A DNA stretch of 17,140 nucleotides, taken from the NCBI GenBank assembly GCA_031552655.1, contig JAVBML010000053.1:1-17140 (forward strand). The letters run 5' to 3'. Shown piece by piece: positions 15,255-17,140 of this stretch. The stretch comes from CAZTPH01 sp031552655 (GTDB lineage Bacteria; Pseudomonadota; Gammaproteobacteria; UBA9339). Below the pieces are notes generated by a model. That model was not told the origin of the DNA. It did no database searches and was given only the letters and a program-made list of their open reading frames with translations. Position 1 is the stretch's first letter; every line of letters starts with the position of its first letter. The position numbers and the translations under genes were made by a program.

Positions 15255-15776
15255 TTAAAAATTACAATTAATTTTATTTCCCTGGGCATCCACCGTTGCC
15301 AAACGAATCCTGCCAACCTTATTGAAAATAATGGCCACGGCATGGTCACTGCGTCCCCGAGGACAATAAAAAAAACTACCATTGTGTCCATCGAGTACCC
15401 CCCGAGGCAAGAAAACTAAATTACGACCACTGCCAGTGCCGCTTATCTTGAAAAGGAGTCTATCTCCGGAGAAAATACGGGGCAAAACTCGTAATATTTT
15501 TCCCGATTCCGTAATAACCATGGGCACCCCTGGTTTAACATTTTTACAAATGGAAGTATCGCTGCCATGGCAAAAAATTACCCTTTGGCCATGCACCACA
15601 GCACTCATACGTGCAAAAGCTATGGCATCTCTAATGGTATTTGCGTAGAAAAAAGTACGGTTTTTTCTAACTAGGCTATCACCAAATTCCATACTAAAAA
15701 GTGTGACCAAGGCACCAATGAATAAAACCATCAATAACTCAAATAGAGAAAAGCCTCCGGAATTCTTGATTAGCAA
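15255..15776 (-). CDS. GspH/FimT-like type IV pseudopilin
   Basis: 173 residues with a type IV prepilin N-terminus: a short leader ending in Gly-Gly, then 'FSLFELLMVLFIGALV', with predicted prepilin peptidase cleavage between G8 and F9 and the invariant Glu at mature position 5. The following 'TIRDAIAFARMSAVVHGQRVIFC' (about 43-65) is the GspH/FimT pattern, and the rest is a beta-rich head with a few cysteines. Such minor pilins prime pilus assembly; FimT-like proteins can also bind DNA during uptake. The start must be TTG (15776-15774), because an in-frame stop lies a few codons upstream and no ATG precedes the leader. It is encoded alone, away from the pilM-Q operon, upstream of adk on the same strand. 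Confidence 0.82.
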   Translation of the reverse strand: MLIKNSGGFSLFELLMVLFIGALVTLFSMEFGDSLVRKNRTFFYANTIRDAIAFARMSAVVHGQRVIFCHGSDTSICKNVKPGVPMVITESGKILRVLPRIFSGDRLLFKISGTGSGRNLVFLPRGVLDGHNGSFFYCPRGRSDHAVAIIFNKVGRIRLATVDAQGNKINCNF

Positions 15777-15860
15777 AATATTTCTCGATCATTCAATGAA
15801 TTAGATAATTTATGGTTTTTTTGTTCGGAGCAATACTGCACTATTCCCTAAACTAACCTC

Positions 15861-15889
15861 TGGAAAGATTTCAGCAGCTAGTATATATT
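15861..15889 (+). promoter_or_regulatory. Candidate promoter for ffh
   Basis: TGGAAA (15861-15866, 4 of 6), a 17-bp spacer and TATATT (15884-15889, 5 of 6) lie about 45 nt before the ffh ATG, in the divergent gap between the pseudopilin gene and ffh. Confidence 0.4.
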
Positions 15890-15934
15890 AAATGGATATT
15901 AATTTATTGATTATTTTACAAAGAAGGAAAAATT

Positions 15935-17140
15935 ATGTTTAGCAACCTATCTAACCATTTAACTAATATTGTTAAGAATCTTACGGGAAAAGCGCGTTTA
16001 AGCGAGGACAACATTAAGGAAACAATTAGTAAAATTAGGGTGTCCATGCTGGAAGCCGATGTACCACTAACCATAGTCACTAAATTTCTAGAAAACATCC
16101 AAAGTAAAGCCCTGGGTACAGAGGTACTTACCAGCCTCAAACCCGGTGAAATGCTAGTAAAAATAGTACATGACGAACTCATCGCCACCTTGGGTACATC
16201 CTCTCCCCTAAATTTACAAACCCAGCCACCGGTAGTGTTCATGGTAGTTGGACTCCAGGGTTCCGGTAAAACCACTACCATTGCTAAACTAGCCCATTGG
16301 CTAAAAAACACCCAAAAGAAATCCATACTACTAGCCAGTGCCGATGTGTACCGACCGGCAGCCATGGAGCAGTTACAGGTATTGGCCTCCCAGGTAGATG
16401 CTGCCTATTTTACCCCTACCTCCATGGATAATCCACTGTCCATTGCGAGATCCGCAGTAAGCCACGCAATCAATAGTCTACGGGATGTGGTAATTATAGA
16501 TACTGCCGGTAGACTACACTTGGATAGTGAAATGATGGCGGAGATAAAAAAAATCAGCGATGCCATTAAACCAACGGAGACTCTTTTGGTCGTAGATAGC
16601 ATGACAGGACAGGATGCTCTAAACATTGCCCAAGCTTTCTCAGATACCCTTCCCATCAGCGGGGTAATACTTACCAAAACCGATGGCGATGCCCGCGGTG
16701 GTGCTGCCCTAGCCATGCGCTTGGTTACAAACAAACCCATAAAATTCATAGGTACCGGAGAAAAAATTGGCGACCTAGAGCCATTTTATCCTGATCGCAT
16801 TGCATCCAGAATTTTGGGAATGGGAGATATTCTATCCCTGGTTGAAGATGTATATCAAAAAGTCGACCATGAAAAAGCTAAAAAACTGGCAACAAAATTT
16901 CAGAAGGGTAAGGCATTTGATCTCGAAGATTTCCGCATTCAACTGCAGCAAATGCGTAATCTTGGAGGTATCAGCGGCCTCATGAATAAGCTACCTAAAA
17001 TCGGCAATCTAGCCACAGCCAACAGTTCCATCAACGATGGTTCCCTAGTTAAAATGGAGGTCATTATTAATTCCATGACGAAAAAAGAGAGATATTTCCC
17101 AGCTTTTATTAAAAGTTCTCATAAAAAAAGAATCGCTCTT
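15935..17140 (+). CDS. ffh: Signal recognition particle GTPase Ffh (3' end outside window)
   Basis: The first 402 codons, open to the right edge; complete Ffh is about 450 residues. The protein binds 4.5S RNA and signal sequences emerging from ribosomes and docks with FtsY at the inner membrane. The N-domain helices are at 1-90, the G-domain P-loop 'VVGLQGSGKTTT' at 104-115 and 'ADVYRPAA' at about 136-143. 'DTAGRL' is at 189-194 and 'TKTDGDARGG' near 247-256. The M domain begins around 300 ('FDLEDFRIQLQQMRNLGGISGLM') and reaches the start of the RNA-binding 'S..KKRIA' signature at the edge. A strong AAGGA (15924-15928) lies 6 nt before the ATG. Large antisense frames opposite it are coding shadows. 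Confidence 0.97.
   Translation, partial: MFSNLSNHLTNIVKNLTGKARLSEDNIKETISKIRVSMLEADVPLTIVTKFLENIQSKALGTEVLTSLKPGEMLVKIVHDELIATLGTSSPLNLQTQPPVVFMVVGLQGSGKTTTIAKLAHWLKNTQKKSILLASADVYRPAAMEQLQVLASQVDAAYFTPTSMDNPLSIARSAVSHAINSLRDVVIIDTAGRLHLDSEMMAEIKKISDAIKPTETLLVVDSMTGQDALNIAQAFSDTLPISGVILTKTDGDARGGAALAMRLVTNKPIKFIGTGEKIGDLEPFYPDRIASRILGMGDILSLVEDVYQKVDHEKAKKLATKFQKGKAFDLEDFRIQLQQMRNLGGISGLMNKLPKIGNLATANSSINDGSLVKMEVIINSMTKKERYFPAFIKSSHKKRIAL

Noticed and set aside
15916..16365. 149-residue open frame on the minus strand opposite ffh, and another at 16405-16749
   Set aside because: Ffh on the plus strand is unmistakable through this region. The antisense products have shadow-like composition and no domain.

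Overview
The window looks like chromosomal DNA of a moderately AT-rich gammaproteobacterium. The placement rests on AmpE (a family found mainly in gammaproteobacteria), a Gram-negative pilMNOPQ-type operon with an outer-membrane secretin, and ordinary RadA, MurI, Adk and Ffh. A host-associated or Legionellales/Coxiella-like lineage is possible, but the sequence alone does not settle it. No tRNA, rRNA or CRISPR array was seen.

Layout: (1) 1-70, the start of a transposase-like gene leaving the window on the minus strand, followed by about 570 bases of AT-rich sequence. (2) 639-6146, an accessory island of five enzymes. A SAM methyltransferase and a radical SAM enzyme lie on the plus strand. They converge, with a 35-bp overlap, on three minus-strand genes read in the order class IV aminotransferase, SPASM radical SAM enzyme, double-hotdog protein. 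No carrier protein, ligase, ketosynthase or exporter is present. The set looks like a small biosynthetic or modification pathway that I cannot match to a known one. (3) 6354-9769, a tightly overlapping type IV pilus/competence assembly operon: PilM, PilN, a single protein joining PilO-like and PilP-like parts, and a short PilQ/HofQ/ComE-type secretin, closed by a good terminator. (4) 9888-10853, an MscS-family channel. (5) 14221-11159 on the minus strand, ampE-murI-radA, probably one operon. Two candidate promoters precede it, one of them near-consensus and about 240 bases upstream, leaving an inverted-repeat-rich leader. (6) 15776-14545 on the minus strand, a GspH/FimT-like pseudopilin and adk. 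(7) 15935 to the right edge, ffh, 3' end missing.

Regions 3 to 7 are housekeeping or envelope functions: pilus/DNA-uptake machinery, osmotic protection, cell-wall precursor supply, recombination, nucleotide balance and protein targeting. Region 2 is the accessory part, and its position next to a transposase-like gene fits gain by transfer.

Three points stand out. The five-gene radical SAM/hotdog/aminotransferase cluster is unfamiliar. The pilus operon carries a PilO-PilP fusion. The palindrome CCATGG occurs 24 times in 17.1 kb by hand count, about ten times the number expected at roughly 40% GC and four to six times the number of equal-composition palindromes counted the same way.
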